The notes below the pieces were generated by a model. It worked only from the letters and a program-made list of their open reading frames with translations, made no database searches and had not been told where the DNA came from. A DNA stretch of 51,686 nucleotides from Fragilaria radians (lineage: Eukaryota > Bacillariophyta > Fragilariophyceae > Fragilariales > Fragilariaceae): the NCBI GenBank assembly GCA_900642245.1, contig CAAAJI010000033.1, positions 1 through 51,686 on the forward strand, written 5' to 3'. This document shows positions 10,564 to 20,387 of the stretch, in pieces; the stretch's first letter is position 1, and each line of letters starts with the position of its first letter. Made by a program: the position numbers and the translations under genes.

Positions 10564-12319
10564 CAGAGCTGTGCTGAACCAGGCAAAAGCTTAGTTCAAA
10601 CTGGTAACTGGTACCTCCGATTTTTTGCAGGTGACCTGGTAACTGGTAATTAGTTTTGCCAACATTTTGCAGGTGACCTGGTATTTGGTACCAGTTTCAA
10701 AACTGGTAGAAAACTGGCGGAAAACTGGTAAAATGCACCTAACGCTAATTATTTTTTCTTAAGGCAATCTATTCATTAATCTGAAGCAAGATCAATCTTT
10801 GGATTACTAACCTAACCTGCAAAATTACAAAAAGCTTGACATAATTCTCTTTGAATCCCCTATTTTCCTTATATTTGTTGCTTTATTCTCCAGTCTCATT
10901 GTTTGAGTCTAAAATTGTTCAACCTTATCAACGAGGTCATCATGTAGACTGTTTAAGTTTCTATCAAAGAGTTCAATGCTTTTTTCATGTAAAAAGGCAT
11001 ATTCTGGTTAATGAAGAGAAGATCAGATAGCATTTCAATAGATACACTTACTGTACGGGCTTGACCAATTACATCTCCTAGAGAAAACTCGAACTAAGGA
11101 AAACAATTCTTCAGCCCTATGCGTCATCCATAAGTCATGAGACAGGGAGACTGCTGGAACATGGGTCAACATATCTTGCACATTTTTGACTCTTTTTGCA
11201 GTTTTTTTTTAAAATCAAGTTTCGTGATAGCCAAGTTCAAGATATCATATTTAGCCTAGGATCCCTTTTCAAGATCAAATTGATAAAGGCTTCATGTTCC
11301 ACCAGCAATAATGGGGTATATGCTAGTGCAGCAAGCGCAATGACATCCTCTTCAAACTCAAACTGTTCTTTGGAATTTGAAGCATATTTGTCATTACTTA
11401 TCAACCATTTTTTCATAATTGAATTCTGTTTGGTTGTAGACATAGCAATGCAGGTGCTGCTTAACTTTTTCGAGCTGCTGTACTTTTGATTGTCCAATAG
11501 CTCTTGCTCTTTTCTTTCTTCACAATACTTTTGGAAGGAGCTAAAAACAAAGGAGTGTTTATGGAGGCAATGATTTCTAATTGTTGACATTACATTTTGA
11601 GAGTTGAATTCATAAATTGCTCAACAATACTTCAAAAATGAAGGCTGTTTGGATAAGCACATCATTCAATAATACCATTGCATTTTACTGTCACTCTTTG
11701 CATTGATACCACATTTGAAAAATACCCAAGCTAGTTACTTTTTCTTTACAGTTCTGTTTAAATCAGCAAAATTGTTCCATAACATATCCAATTGCTTGGC
11801 AATATCTTGTACAGACCTGCATTTATCAACTATACAGGATAATTGAGTTACATCACTAGCCTCATCTTTTTCCATGCTAAGCTTAGACACATCTTCCTTT
11901 TCTTCAACTATACTGATTTTTGCATCAGTTTCACCGAACATATTGTTAATTGTATCAATTTTAATTTCTCCCATGCCATCATCTCTGTGAAAAATTAAAG
12001 GTGTGAACTCTTTCACCATGTAGCAATCAGTTTGATAACCCTCAATAGTTTTCTTCAAATCAATAGGATATAATGCCATAAAAGGCAGATTGCTTGTGTT
12101 GATGAATACATGTTGCACATATTGTTCTTCATAGGTGTTGCCTCCCCATGTGTCTGAATGTAGCCCATATGACATCTCCATTAGTTGTTTTCTGTTTGAT
12201 AAATGCTATTAAATCAATTTAGAATACAAATCAGCACATTGTCATAGTTATAGTATCTGAAATGGTCCAATCTTTTCCAATGTGATGAATCCAATCCTCA
12301 AATTGTTCAACACTAGCCT
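10564..12319 (-). mobile_element. hAT transposon, copy A (internal deletion, right end lost in gap)
   Basis: The left terminal repeat (10564-10583) begins CAGAGCTG and is preceded by GTATTTTC, as in copy B. Subterminal CTGGTAACTGGTA-type repeats follow to about 10735. Between about 11090 and 11095 the sequence jumps from the dimerisation-domain region to the middle of the transposase, a deletion of about 1.35 kb relative to copy B (13950-15303). The rest matches 15304-16519 up to the 20-N gap, so the right terminus is not seen. Two transposon frames remain readable on the minus strand: 11590-11237 (N-terminal transposase part) and 12181-11735 (unknown ORF). The latter reads 11 codons further than its copy-B counterpart. 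Confidence 0.75.
11735..12181 (-). pseudogene. hAT-internal ORF of unknown function, copy A
   Basis: 148-aa frame, the better preserved homologue of 16382-15969 in copy B. It contains an acidic, Asp/Glu/Lys-rich middle and ends in a basic KKK. In copy B an indel near the end shifts the frame, while here the frame reads through. It could be the N-terminal part of the transposase reading toward the zinc-finger-like segment downstream, or a separate accessory ORF. No known domain was recognised. Confidence 0.45.
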
Positions 12320-12339
12320 NNNNNNNNNNNNNNNNNNNN
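12320..12339. other. Assembly gap (20 N)
   Basis: Run of N that cuts hAT copy A. Sequence to the right of the gap is not the missing hAT end but an LTR-like tail, so an unknown amount of sequence is absent. Confidence 0.99.
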
Positions 12340-12461
12340 CGAAAGAGACTACGTGGTCAAGGAAACACGTTGCAATTGATTCACAAGAGATCTAGGATAA
12401 AAGTAACTTTTTAGTTCATAATTTACAATTTGTATAAACTCTTAGAGCAGCTTAGAGCAAA
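12340..12461 (+). repeat. LTR-like tail fragment
   Basis: About 120 bp closely matching 24839-24956 (shared anchor: gagactacgtggtcaagg, ending in cttagagca). Similarity to the other copy stops exactly after AGCA, as expected for the 3' boundary of a long terminal repeat ending in CA. The 5' part is hidden by the gap. Confidence 0.45.
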
Positions 12462-13378
12462 ACGTTTCTACACAATATTGCGTTTGTAGGAGAGACATGT
12501 ATACAAATAGATGTATAACATCATTGTTTAATGAATGGTATATTTGGCAAATATAAAAAGTACTTCAGCATTCAGATATGGCTGACTAAAGTTGGGTAAA
12601 AAAGGGATGTGAAAGATGATCAGCAGTTTATGGTTGGGTTTCAGACATGCATTATTCAATTCAATTTAAGAAAGAATTTAGATAACTCAGGTACGCATTG
12701 AGGCATAATTTCTGACATATCTGTCTACACTAGTTGTTTATTGAGTTGGTCTCTATTGAGGAGTCAGTTTTGGACGTCTAGTGTTTTGCGTCTCTTGGAA
12801 ACTCTATCAATGGTCGGTGGGAGAAGCAAAATTTCAGTTCGTACAACCTCATGGCTAGTGATCTATGGTGCAGCCTCAACCTTGTCAAATTTACACCACC
12901 ATCTTGAAAGAGCTTGAGTTTTGCTTGTATTGCTGCAAAATACAATGGCCATATTCCACTGACTTCAAACCCAAAAAGTTAATTTTTTAACATCTATTGA
13001 ATCTTTCTTTGAAATTGATACAATTGCATCCTCTATCATTCTTTGATCCAAAATTCTTTTCATATTTGCCTTAAATGGCTTGAACACAGCAATATCCAAC
13101 GATTGCACAAGGTGGGTAGCGTTTGAAGGCAATAAAACCAAAATGATGTTGAGGCTTATTGCTTTGGTAACATATGTCTTCAATGAAGTGACTGCTGTAA
13201 CCATCATATTCCAATATCAATGGCCTCATTGGTGCTTCTGTACAGCTGAATGAAAACGATAAAACAATTTCTCGAACAAACATGCATTCATGAATCCTCT
13301 TAATGCCACTGTCAACTCTTGATTCATTGAAATTTGAAGTTTTCGCCATTACTGTAATTTAATCACAGTATTCACGGT
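12462..13378 (-). mobile_element. pogo-like (Tc1/mariner superfamily) transposon remnant, copy B
   Basis: The minus-strand pieces 13349-13071 and 13207-12965 are the C-terminal half of a DDE_1-type transposase. One carries the second catalytic-Asp context (ILEYDGYSSHF) and, after a frame break, the other continues with LPSNATHLVQSLDIAVFKPF, the standard pogo/Tigger signature before the final acidic residue. The non-coding 3' part (12480-12960) matches 50985-51480 in inverted orientation, so this is the same family as the + strand copy at the right end of the window. The N-terminal half of the transposase is missing. The hAT element sits immediately beyond 13378. Confidence 0.7.
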
Positions 13379-13386
13379 GTATTTTC
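13379..13386. repeat. Target-site duplication, left (GTATTTTC)
   Basis: Eight bases directly before the hAT terminal repeat. The same eight bases follow the right terminus at 16906-16913, as expected for hAT insertion. Confidence 0.9.
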
Positions 13387-13406
13387 CAGAGCTGTACTGA
13401 ACCAGG
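13387..13406 (+). repeat. hAT terminal inverted repeat, left
   Basis: Begins CAGAGCTGTACTG. Its reverse complement recurs at 16886-16905 with two mismatches. The same repeat opens copy A at 10564. Confidence 0.88.
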
Positions 13407-13429
13407 CAAAAGCTTAGTTCAAACTGGTT

Positions 13430-13615
13430 ACTGGTATCTCCGATTTTCTGGAGGTGACCTGGTAACTGGTAACTGGTAACTGGTATCTCCAATTTTTTGC
13501 AGGTGACCTGTCAACTGGTAATTGGTTTTGCCAACATTTTGCAGGTGACCTGGCTTTTGGTACCAGTTTTAAAACTGGTAAAAAACTGGCGGAAAACTGG
13601 TAAAATGCATCTAAA
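13430..13615. repeat. hAT subterminal repeat cluster, left
   Basis: Several tandem and dispersed copies of CTGGTAACTGGTA and of GCAGGTGACCTGGTAACTGG, including a run of four CTGGTAA units at 13459-13485. The corresponding block in copy A is 10600-10735. Subterminal arrays of this kind bind hAT transposases; that role is inferred here. Confidence 0.7.
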
Positions 13616-13841
13616 GCTAATTATTTTTTCTTAACGCAATCTATTCATTAATCTGAAGCAAAATCAATCTTTGGATTACAAACCTAACTGCAAAATTACA
13701 AAAAGCTTGACATAATTCTCTTTGAATCCCCTATTTTCCTTATCTTTATTGCTTTAGTTTACTCTCTCATTGTTAGTCTAAAAATTGTTCAACCTCATCA
13801 ACGAGGTCACCATTTAGACTGTTAAAGTTTCTATCAATTTT

Positions 13842-15868
13842 TTAATGTAAAAAGGCATCCATATTCTGTTTAATGAAGAGAAGATCAGATAGCATTTCAA
13901 TGGATACACTTGCTGTACGGGCTCGACCAATTACATCTGCTAGAGAAAACTCTCGCTCATTTTGGATTTGTGTGGGTGGAATTAAAGATAGATTTGTAGC
14001 CATTCTATGAATCTTGGGCACCTTGTATTTCACGCTCTCATACCATGCAAGAACATCCACATCCTCTTTTACATCTTGACATGAGCACAATGCATGAAAG
14101 CATTTTAGCTCCTCGGTTGCTGCTGACTTTATATTATCCGACTGAGTGCTTTGTGAATGAAAAATTGTTGCATATAAGTCCTTAATTTCATGCAGGCGAA
14201 TACTCTCATCATGACTAGATTCAAGAATGGGATTTGTTGCACTTTTCAGCAGCTGCTATATAATCCAATAGCCTATCTTTCATCTGCTGTATAGATGGCT
14301 TCAAATATGCAATCTTGTAGTGCACATTATATCTATATTCATGAGAATGCAAATCCAAGAGATCTTTTAAACTTACAAATCTAGGATCAAGAAACAGTGA
14401 AATATCATACGGTATTTTTCTGGAGGGGGGATTTGGATAAGTGTTTCCAGAAAAGGCTGTAAGTGATCACATAATGCTTTGCGGATTTTTTGGCACACAC
14501 CTCTTCAAGTTGATTACCAAATTTTAAACATCAGATGAGTAGCTTTCTTCATGGAGCAACTCTTGCAATCTTTTCTCAGCTGATGTAATGTCATTGGAAC
14601 AACTACATTGCAAGTAAACAGGAATGACGTCCACTATAGCATCTGATAGTAACCAATTTGATTCATGGTGATACTACCAACAACGTCTTTCATTGTGTCA
14701 ACCAAACATCTGCTACTTTCCAATCTTCTTTGGATGGTAATCTCTTGTACAATTCAGGAGATATACCTTCCTTATGGCCAAACAAATAGTTGATTGTTGC
14801 TTGATTTGAAACAAGGCAACAAAATTCATATATTAAGTATGCAAATCTTGTTTTCACAGGTGTCAAAAGTTTATTAGGGGGGAGATGGCAGAACTTTTGC
14901 TTTTCTCTCAAAGAATTGCACCCTTTTTGACTTTTTTGTCCATGTGATGCACTTCTGCAATTTTATTTGAGTTTGTTCAATGGAGACTGTTCCTGTTTGT
15001 GCATCAATGACTGCCTTCTTGCAGGCACCAGAGAGGGCATGTGCCAAGCAGCTTTGCTCAAATATTGGTATGCTTGGGTTGAAAATAGCATCATTACTAA
15101 CCGTTTCATTCAAATAATCTTTGCACGTTTTCAAACTACCCCCACCATCGGATGTGTAGCTTATGACTTCACTTTTTAGATGAAATTTATCAATACAAGA
15201 TTTCACCGCTAGTGAGAGACTTTGTCCATCTGTTCCCCATTTTGACCACGGCATACCTAAATATGTGTGGGTTTTAGCAACACCAGTGATATAGTGACCA
15301 TCTAAGGAAAACAATTCTTCAGCCCTACGCGTCATCCATAAGTCATGAGACAGGGAGACTGCTGGAACATGGGTCAACATATCTTTCACATTTTTGACTC
15401 TTTTTGCAGTTTTTTTTAAATCAAGTTTCGTGATAGCCAAGTTCAAGATATCATATTTAGCCTAGGATCCCTTTTCAAGATCAAATTGATAAAGGCTTCA
15501 TGTTCCACCAGCAATAATGGGGTATATGCTAGTGCAGCAAGCGCAATGACATCCTCTTCAAACTCAAGCTGTTCTTTGGAATTTGAAGCATATTTGTCAT
15601 TACTTATCAACCATTTTTTCGTAATTGAATTCTGTTTGGTTGTAGACATAGCAATGCAGGTGCTGCTTAACTTTTTCGAGCTGCTGTACTTTTGATTGTC
15701 CAATAGCTCTTGCTCTTTTCTTTCCTCACAATACTTTTGGAAGGAGCTAAAAACAAAGGAGTGTTTATGGAGGCAATGATTTCTAATTGTTGACATTACA
15801 TTTTGAGAGTTGAATTCATAAATTCCTCTACAATATTTCAAAAATGAAGGCTGTTTGGAGAAGCACAT
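13842..15868 (-). pseudogene. hAT transposase, multiply frameshifted
   Basis: Pieces read in order on the minus strand. 15868-15443 is the N-terminal part and ends LLLVEHEAFINLILKRDPRL, the usual hAT lead into the catalytic core. 15446-14874 starts one frame over and is the RNase-H-like core with SLSHDLWMTRR, SLDGHYI and CLAHALSGACKKAV, matching the conserved hAT blocks. 14911-14690 is a further core piece. 14090-13842 is the C-terminal dimerisation domain, with DVLAWYESVKYKVPKIHRMA, then PPTQIQNEREFSLA and LLFIKQNM. Stops and frame changes between 14690 and 14100 and at 15443/15446 break it. The 15443/15446 break is shared with copy A, so it predates the duplication. An intron cannot be excluded for one or two of the joins, but not for all. 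Confidence 0.75.
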
Positions 15869-15968
15869 AAATCAATAATACCAATGCATTTTACTGTCAC
15901 TCTTTGCATTGATACCACATTTGAAAAATGCCCAAGCTAGTTGCTTTTTCTTCATAGTTCTGTTTAAA

Positions 15969-16382
15969 TCAGCAAAATTGTTCCATAGCATTGGGATCAG
16001 CAATGTCTTGTACAGACCTGCATTTATCAACTATACAGGATAATTGAGTTACATCACTAGCCTCATCTTTTTCCATGCTAAGCTTAGACACATCTTCCTT
16101 TTCTTCAACTATACTGATTGTTGCATCAGTTTCACCGAACCTATTGTTAATTGTATCAATTTTAATTTCTCCCATGCCATCATCACTGTGAAAAATTAAA
16201 GGTGTGGACTCTTTCACAATGTAGCAATCAGTTTGATAACCCTCAATAGTTTTCTCGAAATCAATAGGATATAATGCCATAACAGGTAGATCACTTCCGT
16301 TGATGAATATATGCTTCACAAAGTGTTCTTTGTAGGTGTTGCCTCCCCATGTGTCTGAATGTAGCCCATATGACATCTCCAT
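15969..16382 (-). pseudogene. hAT-internal ORF of unknown function, copy B
   Basis: 137-aa frame matching 12181-11735. It carries a small indel near 15990 that changes the last residues and brings an early stop. No domain recognised. It sits upstream of the transposase pieces inside the same element and may be its N-terminal exon. Confidence 0.45.
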
Positions 16383-16419
16383 TAGTTGTTTTCTGTTTGA
16401 TAAATGCTATTAAATCAAT

Positions 16420-16716
16420 TTAGAACACAAAGCAGCACATTGTCATAGTTATAGTATCTGAAATGGTCCAATCTTTTCCAATGCTGTGAATCCAATCCTC
16501 AAATTGTTCAACACTAGCTGACTCCCCTTTCATATCTTGAAAAATTTCTAAATGGAAAAACATATCATCTTTAATTTCTTTCAAAGCTTTGGCTTGATAT
16601 TCTGTTTCACATGTTAGGTATTCATCTACTTTTAAAGGTGCTGAACACGAAAAGAAACTGTTTGCTGCACCAGACGTTTCCAAAATCTTGAAAAGTCCAA
16701 GGCCTTGAATATACAA
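16420..16716 (-). pseudogene. hAT-internal ORF, first reading block
   Basis: 98-aa frame near the right end of the element, the first coding-like block on the minus strand after the terminus. It contains an acidic helix-like stretch (residues about 40-75). No family recognised. The corresponding sequence in copy A is lost in the gap. Confidence 0.35.
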
Positions 16717-16885
16717 TTGATTAGGCTTTTTCTTCTTCTTTCTATTTTTTTTCGTAAGCAGCTCTTTTGTTTTTGGGAAATTTGTTCTGCCAGTTTTTTG
16801 CCAGTAATTTACAAGGAATGGTACCAGGTACTTTACTGGATCGCCTGGTAACTTGTTACTGGTACCTGTGACCCCTTCGCACTGA

Positions 16886-16905
16886 CCTGGTTCAGCACAG
16901 CTATG
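16886..16905 (-). repeat. hAT terminal inverted repeat, right
   Basis: Reverse complement begins CATAGCTGTGCTG and matches the left repeat at 18 of 20 positions. It is followed by the target duplication at 16906-16913. Confidence 0.88.
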
Positions 16906-16913
16906 GTATTTTC
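16906..16913. repeat. Target-site duplication, right (GTATTTTC)
   Basis: Perfect copy of 13379-13386. It marks the pre-insertion sequence in the promoter region of the P450 gene. Confidence 0.9.
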
Positions 16914-17031
16914 CTCCATCTGGAAGATGTTTAGTGACGTACGTGCTTGTTCGGATTTTGTGGATTCCTTAGATTTCTCATCAACATTCCTGTTCGTTGG
17001 TGTTGCAAAGGGTGTCTAAAAATCAAGGACA

Positions 17032-19147
17032 ATGATGGTTACAAGGAATAAAGCTACACTTGATTCTTCGGAAACGGCAACATTCTCAAGGCTATTCTGC
17101 CTTGTGCTTCTCCCTACAACAATTTGGAGTTGGACTTCCTATCCAGTAAATCCTCGATTCTCTTCTCCCTTGGTACGAGGTACTATCATCAGCACTCCTG
17201 GTAGTTTGATTCTCGATGACAACTATCGATATAAGACTACGAAGAGTAGAAACACAGCACTGTACGATTCTCCCGTGACAAAAGATCGTTCAACCTTGGA
17301 AGAGAAAGCAAGTACATCATCATCCACCGGAACAGCGACAAATACAGCACCAACATCGGAGGGCTTACCATGGTGGTGGGATATGGTATGGAATTTGGAT
17401 ATGATGAAGGTCGGAAAAGATGGCGAGGACATTATTTTTGGTGATTCGGCCAATGTTTTGAGAACGAACATTGAACAAATTTATGGTGGATTTCCATCAC
17501 GGGATGGCTGTCCCTTAGCAGAGGGAGATATTTCTGATATCGCCGATGGGACCATGTTTATCGGATTGCAGAGATACTTCAAGAATTATGGTTCACCCTA
17601 CAAGCTTTGTTTCGGTCCCAAGAGCTTCTTAGTCATTAGTGATCCGGTGCAAGCACGCCACATTCTACGAGATGCCAATGTACAATACGATAAGGTACGT
17701 ATTCAGATTTATAGCTAGAGTTGGAGAGAAAGAGAGTCATAAAGCTGAATTTTTTGCTACATCTATGGTCTTGTGAATTATCTGCTAATTGACATCCCTT
17801 CATCTGCTTCTTTTATAGGGAGTCTTGGCAGAAATCTTGGAACCCATCATGGGCAAGGGTCTTATCCCAGCAGATCCAGCTACGTGGTCTGTCCGACGTC
17901 GACAAATCGTCCCCGCCTTTCATAAGGCCTGGTTAAACCATATGATTGGATTGTTTGCGCACTGTAATACACCCCTTTTGGCCAGCCTGGATAAAATTGC
18001 GGACACCACGGGAGCAGTTGAGATGGAAGAAAAATTTTGCTCGGTTGCATTGGATATCATTGGGAAGGCTGTGTTCAATTATGACTTTGGATCCGTTACG
18101 ACTGAATCCCCAGTCATCAAGGCTGTGTACAGTACCTTAGTGGAGGCCGAACATCGCAGTATGACACCGCTCCCCTATTGGGATTTACCATTAGCCAATC
18201 AACTCGTACCGCGACTTCGAAAGTTCAATGGCGATTTAAAGTTGTTAAACGAGGTATTGGATGAACTTATCAATCGTGCCAAGACTACGCGAAGTGTGGA
18301 AGACATTGAAGAACTAGAAAAGAGAAATTACGATGAAGTGCAGGATCCATCGTTATTGCGATTCTTGGTGGACATGCGGGGGGCAGATATCGATAATAAG
18401 CAACTCCGTGATGATCTCATGACCATGTTGATTGCTGGACACGAAACTACAGCAGCTGTCCTTACCTGGTCTCTTTTTGAATTAGTCAAGAATCCAGATT
18501 GCATGAAATTAGCCCAAGAAGAAATTGATCGTGTCCTTGGTGATCGCATGCCTACTATGAAAGATATTGAAAACCTAAAGTACATCCGTCTAGTCATTGC
18601 TGAATCAATGCGAATGTATCCTGAACCGCCGCTATTAATTCGACGTAATCGTGTGCCAGATGATTTGCCACAGGGTGGCTCGTCCAATCCATCCGCCCAT
18701 ATCATTAGGGGTATGGATCTTTTTATTGCAGTATACAACATCCATCGCGACGAACGGTTCTGGCCAAATCCGAATCAATTTGATCCTCTTCGATTTACTC
18801 GTCGGTATAAAAATCCCAACATACCCGACTGGCAGGGCTTTGATCCAGAAAAATGGGAGGGGAAACTTTACCCAAATGAAATTTCCTCTGATTTTGCCTA
18901 TTTCCCCTTTGGGGGTGGTGCACGAAAGTGTGTTGGAGATGAATTTGCAACCCTCGAAGCGACTGTGACACTTGCCAGAGTCTTGCGACGATACAACTTT
19001 GCCTTTGATCCTGCGGCAATGCATTCCCAAATGGATCATTCTGGACCAACAGAATCCATTGAACATCCTGTGGGGATGCGAACAGGTGCGACGATACACA
19101 CTCGATATGGATTAAAAATGAAGATTGAACGTAGGAAGCTAGAATAA
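17032..19147 (+). CDS. Cytochrome P450, CYP97 family (carotenoid-hydroxylase-like)
   Basis: Two exons, 17032-17694 and 17819-19147, joined across a 124-bp intron with GTACGT donor and TATAG acceptor, giving 663 aa. The junction restores the CYP97 block YDKGVLAEILEPIMGKG and then IPADPATWSVRRRQIVPAFH. The I-helix oxygen-binding motif AGHETT is at about residue 427, the ExxR motif (ESMR) at 483-486, and the heme loop FGGGARKCVG has its Cys ligand at about 592. CYP97 enzymes hydroxylate carotenoid rings in plastids (plant LUT1/LUT5); in diatoms they are proposed to act in xanthophyll synthesis. The N terminus carries a hydrophobic leader ending TTIWSWTSYP. It resembles a diatom bipartite plastid signal with an aromatic residue after the cleavage site. 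ATG at 17035 is an alternative start. The promoter is interrupted by a hAT element 126 bp upstream. Confidence 0.93.
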
Positions 19148-20387
19148 TTAATATCAATTGAAAATGCAAAATAATGAAAATCTCTCCATTGCTTTGTATA
19201 TTGCGATTTGAATTATTTGAAATTATTTGTAGAGTCTATAATATGCTTAAGCTTTTTAGTATGCAGAATAAATTGCCGTGAATATATAGTAACTTGGTGC
19301 AATCATTCTGCATTCTTTTCAAAAAGTTGATCAGCACCATTTACCAAAAGGATCAATCGAATTATGGGCCTTGAACCCAAGGCAATGCAATGAATTGACA
19401 TTCCTTAACCAGTGGTAAAACAAAATTTATAATATCACAATATCTTATTTTACTCTCAATATGAAAATACGATTTTCTGTTCAGTCCCTCAAATAACTAA
19501 GTTGGCTGGAGAACAATGATCTTGAGTCATAGTAAAGAGATCTTTGGTGGAAACCCAGTACTTTGAAAGCTTAACATGCAGGATAATAAAATAAAGCGCA
19601 AAGAGCAATACCTTACTGGTAATCTTAACCATGGTCAACAATCAGCTAAGGTAGCCCTCATCAACTGCAACACAACAATTCAAGTATTTTTCAACTCCCT
19701 CACTAGAGCAGAGTCATTGATATATGGAGCAAAAATGGAAGGAAACAATGAATTAAGTCATTTCAATTAAGAATATTAAAATAGAAGGAGGAAAGAAGGA
19801 AAATTCAATGGGCACTCAAATTGTGTAGCATGACAATTATTCAATATCAGATATATCTTATTTTATTTCTATTCATAAGAGATATGTCAATCATAGAAAT
19901 GATGTAAACAGAGCATTAAATGCCTCACTCTACCTAATATTCAGCTCAGGCATGATGAGAAGAGATACAATACTTTGAGCAAATAGGTATCACACAATGC
20001 TTACATAGCTGTTTATTCCATTTACACCTAAGTTTTAGTTTGCATGTATGTTTCTGACCTTTTTTCCAATAAAGTCGAAAGGGGAAGCACGTGGGTCAGC
20101 TCCATATGCCAATAACTTGATACAGGTAGGGTTTAGGGCATCACATCGTAAGGCATGTTTGATCTGGTTCATGCGAACGATGGTACTGCGAGTTGCGGCT
20201 TAACTACTATTATCACTGATCTTACGGATGAACGTTGCTACCAGATAAGGGCTTTGGATGAACATAGATTTACTTACGTTGGTACTAAATTTGAAAAGGG
20301 GTTACATGGTGACGGCACAGATGGTATTTGTGCGGGCTCTGGTCTTTTTAATCATTCGTGGCTAAAGGTCTGGGGATGTTTTTAATT
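19148..20387. other. Intergenic region between the convergent P450 and M11-like genes
   Basis: AT-rich. It contains a tRNA-like remnant near 19351-19420 and a short + frame 20155-20385 (76 aa, no recognised domain, somewhat higher GC). Nothing else can be supported. Confidence 0.4.
19351..19420 (-). repeat. tRNA-like sequence (degenerate; possible SINE head or tRNA pseudogene)
   Basis: On the minus strand an A-box-like ACTGGTTAAGG, a 4-bp stem CAAT/ATTG closing a 7-base loop, and a B-box-like GGGTTCAAGGCCC occur in tRNA order. The last forms a stem of GGG/CCC plus one A-T pair around a canonical TTCAAGG loop. The variable region is too short and no acceptor stem pairs, so it is not an intact tRNA. 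Confidence 0.3.

Larger units (their letters stand above)
13387..16905 (-). mobile_element. Complete hAT transposon (copy B, 3519 bp) with decayed transposase
   Basis: Ends are defined by 20-bp terminal inverted repeats at 13387-13406 and 16886-16905 (18 of 20 positions agree) and a perfect 8-bp target duplication GTATTTTC on both sides. Inside each end lie clusters of CTGGTAAC/GGTACC-type subterminal repeats, typical of transposase-binding sites in hAT elements. The transposase is on the minus strand and is broken into several frames (15868-13842), with two further ORFs upstream (16716-15969). It lies between a pogo-like remnant and the P450 gene. Its right end is 126 bp before the P450 start codon. 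Boundaries are read directly; superfamily assignment rests on the target-site size and the transposase motifs. Confidence 0.88.

Noticed and set aside
12965..13349. Two overlapping frames considered as an intact transposase
   Set aside because: Only the C-terminal DDE part is present and the frame is broken between the two pieces, so it is a remnant.
20155..20385. 76-aa + strand frame with slightly higher GC
   Set aside because: No recognisable domain, no upstream support, and it sits in the convergent intergenic space; could be real but cannot be supported.
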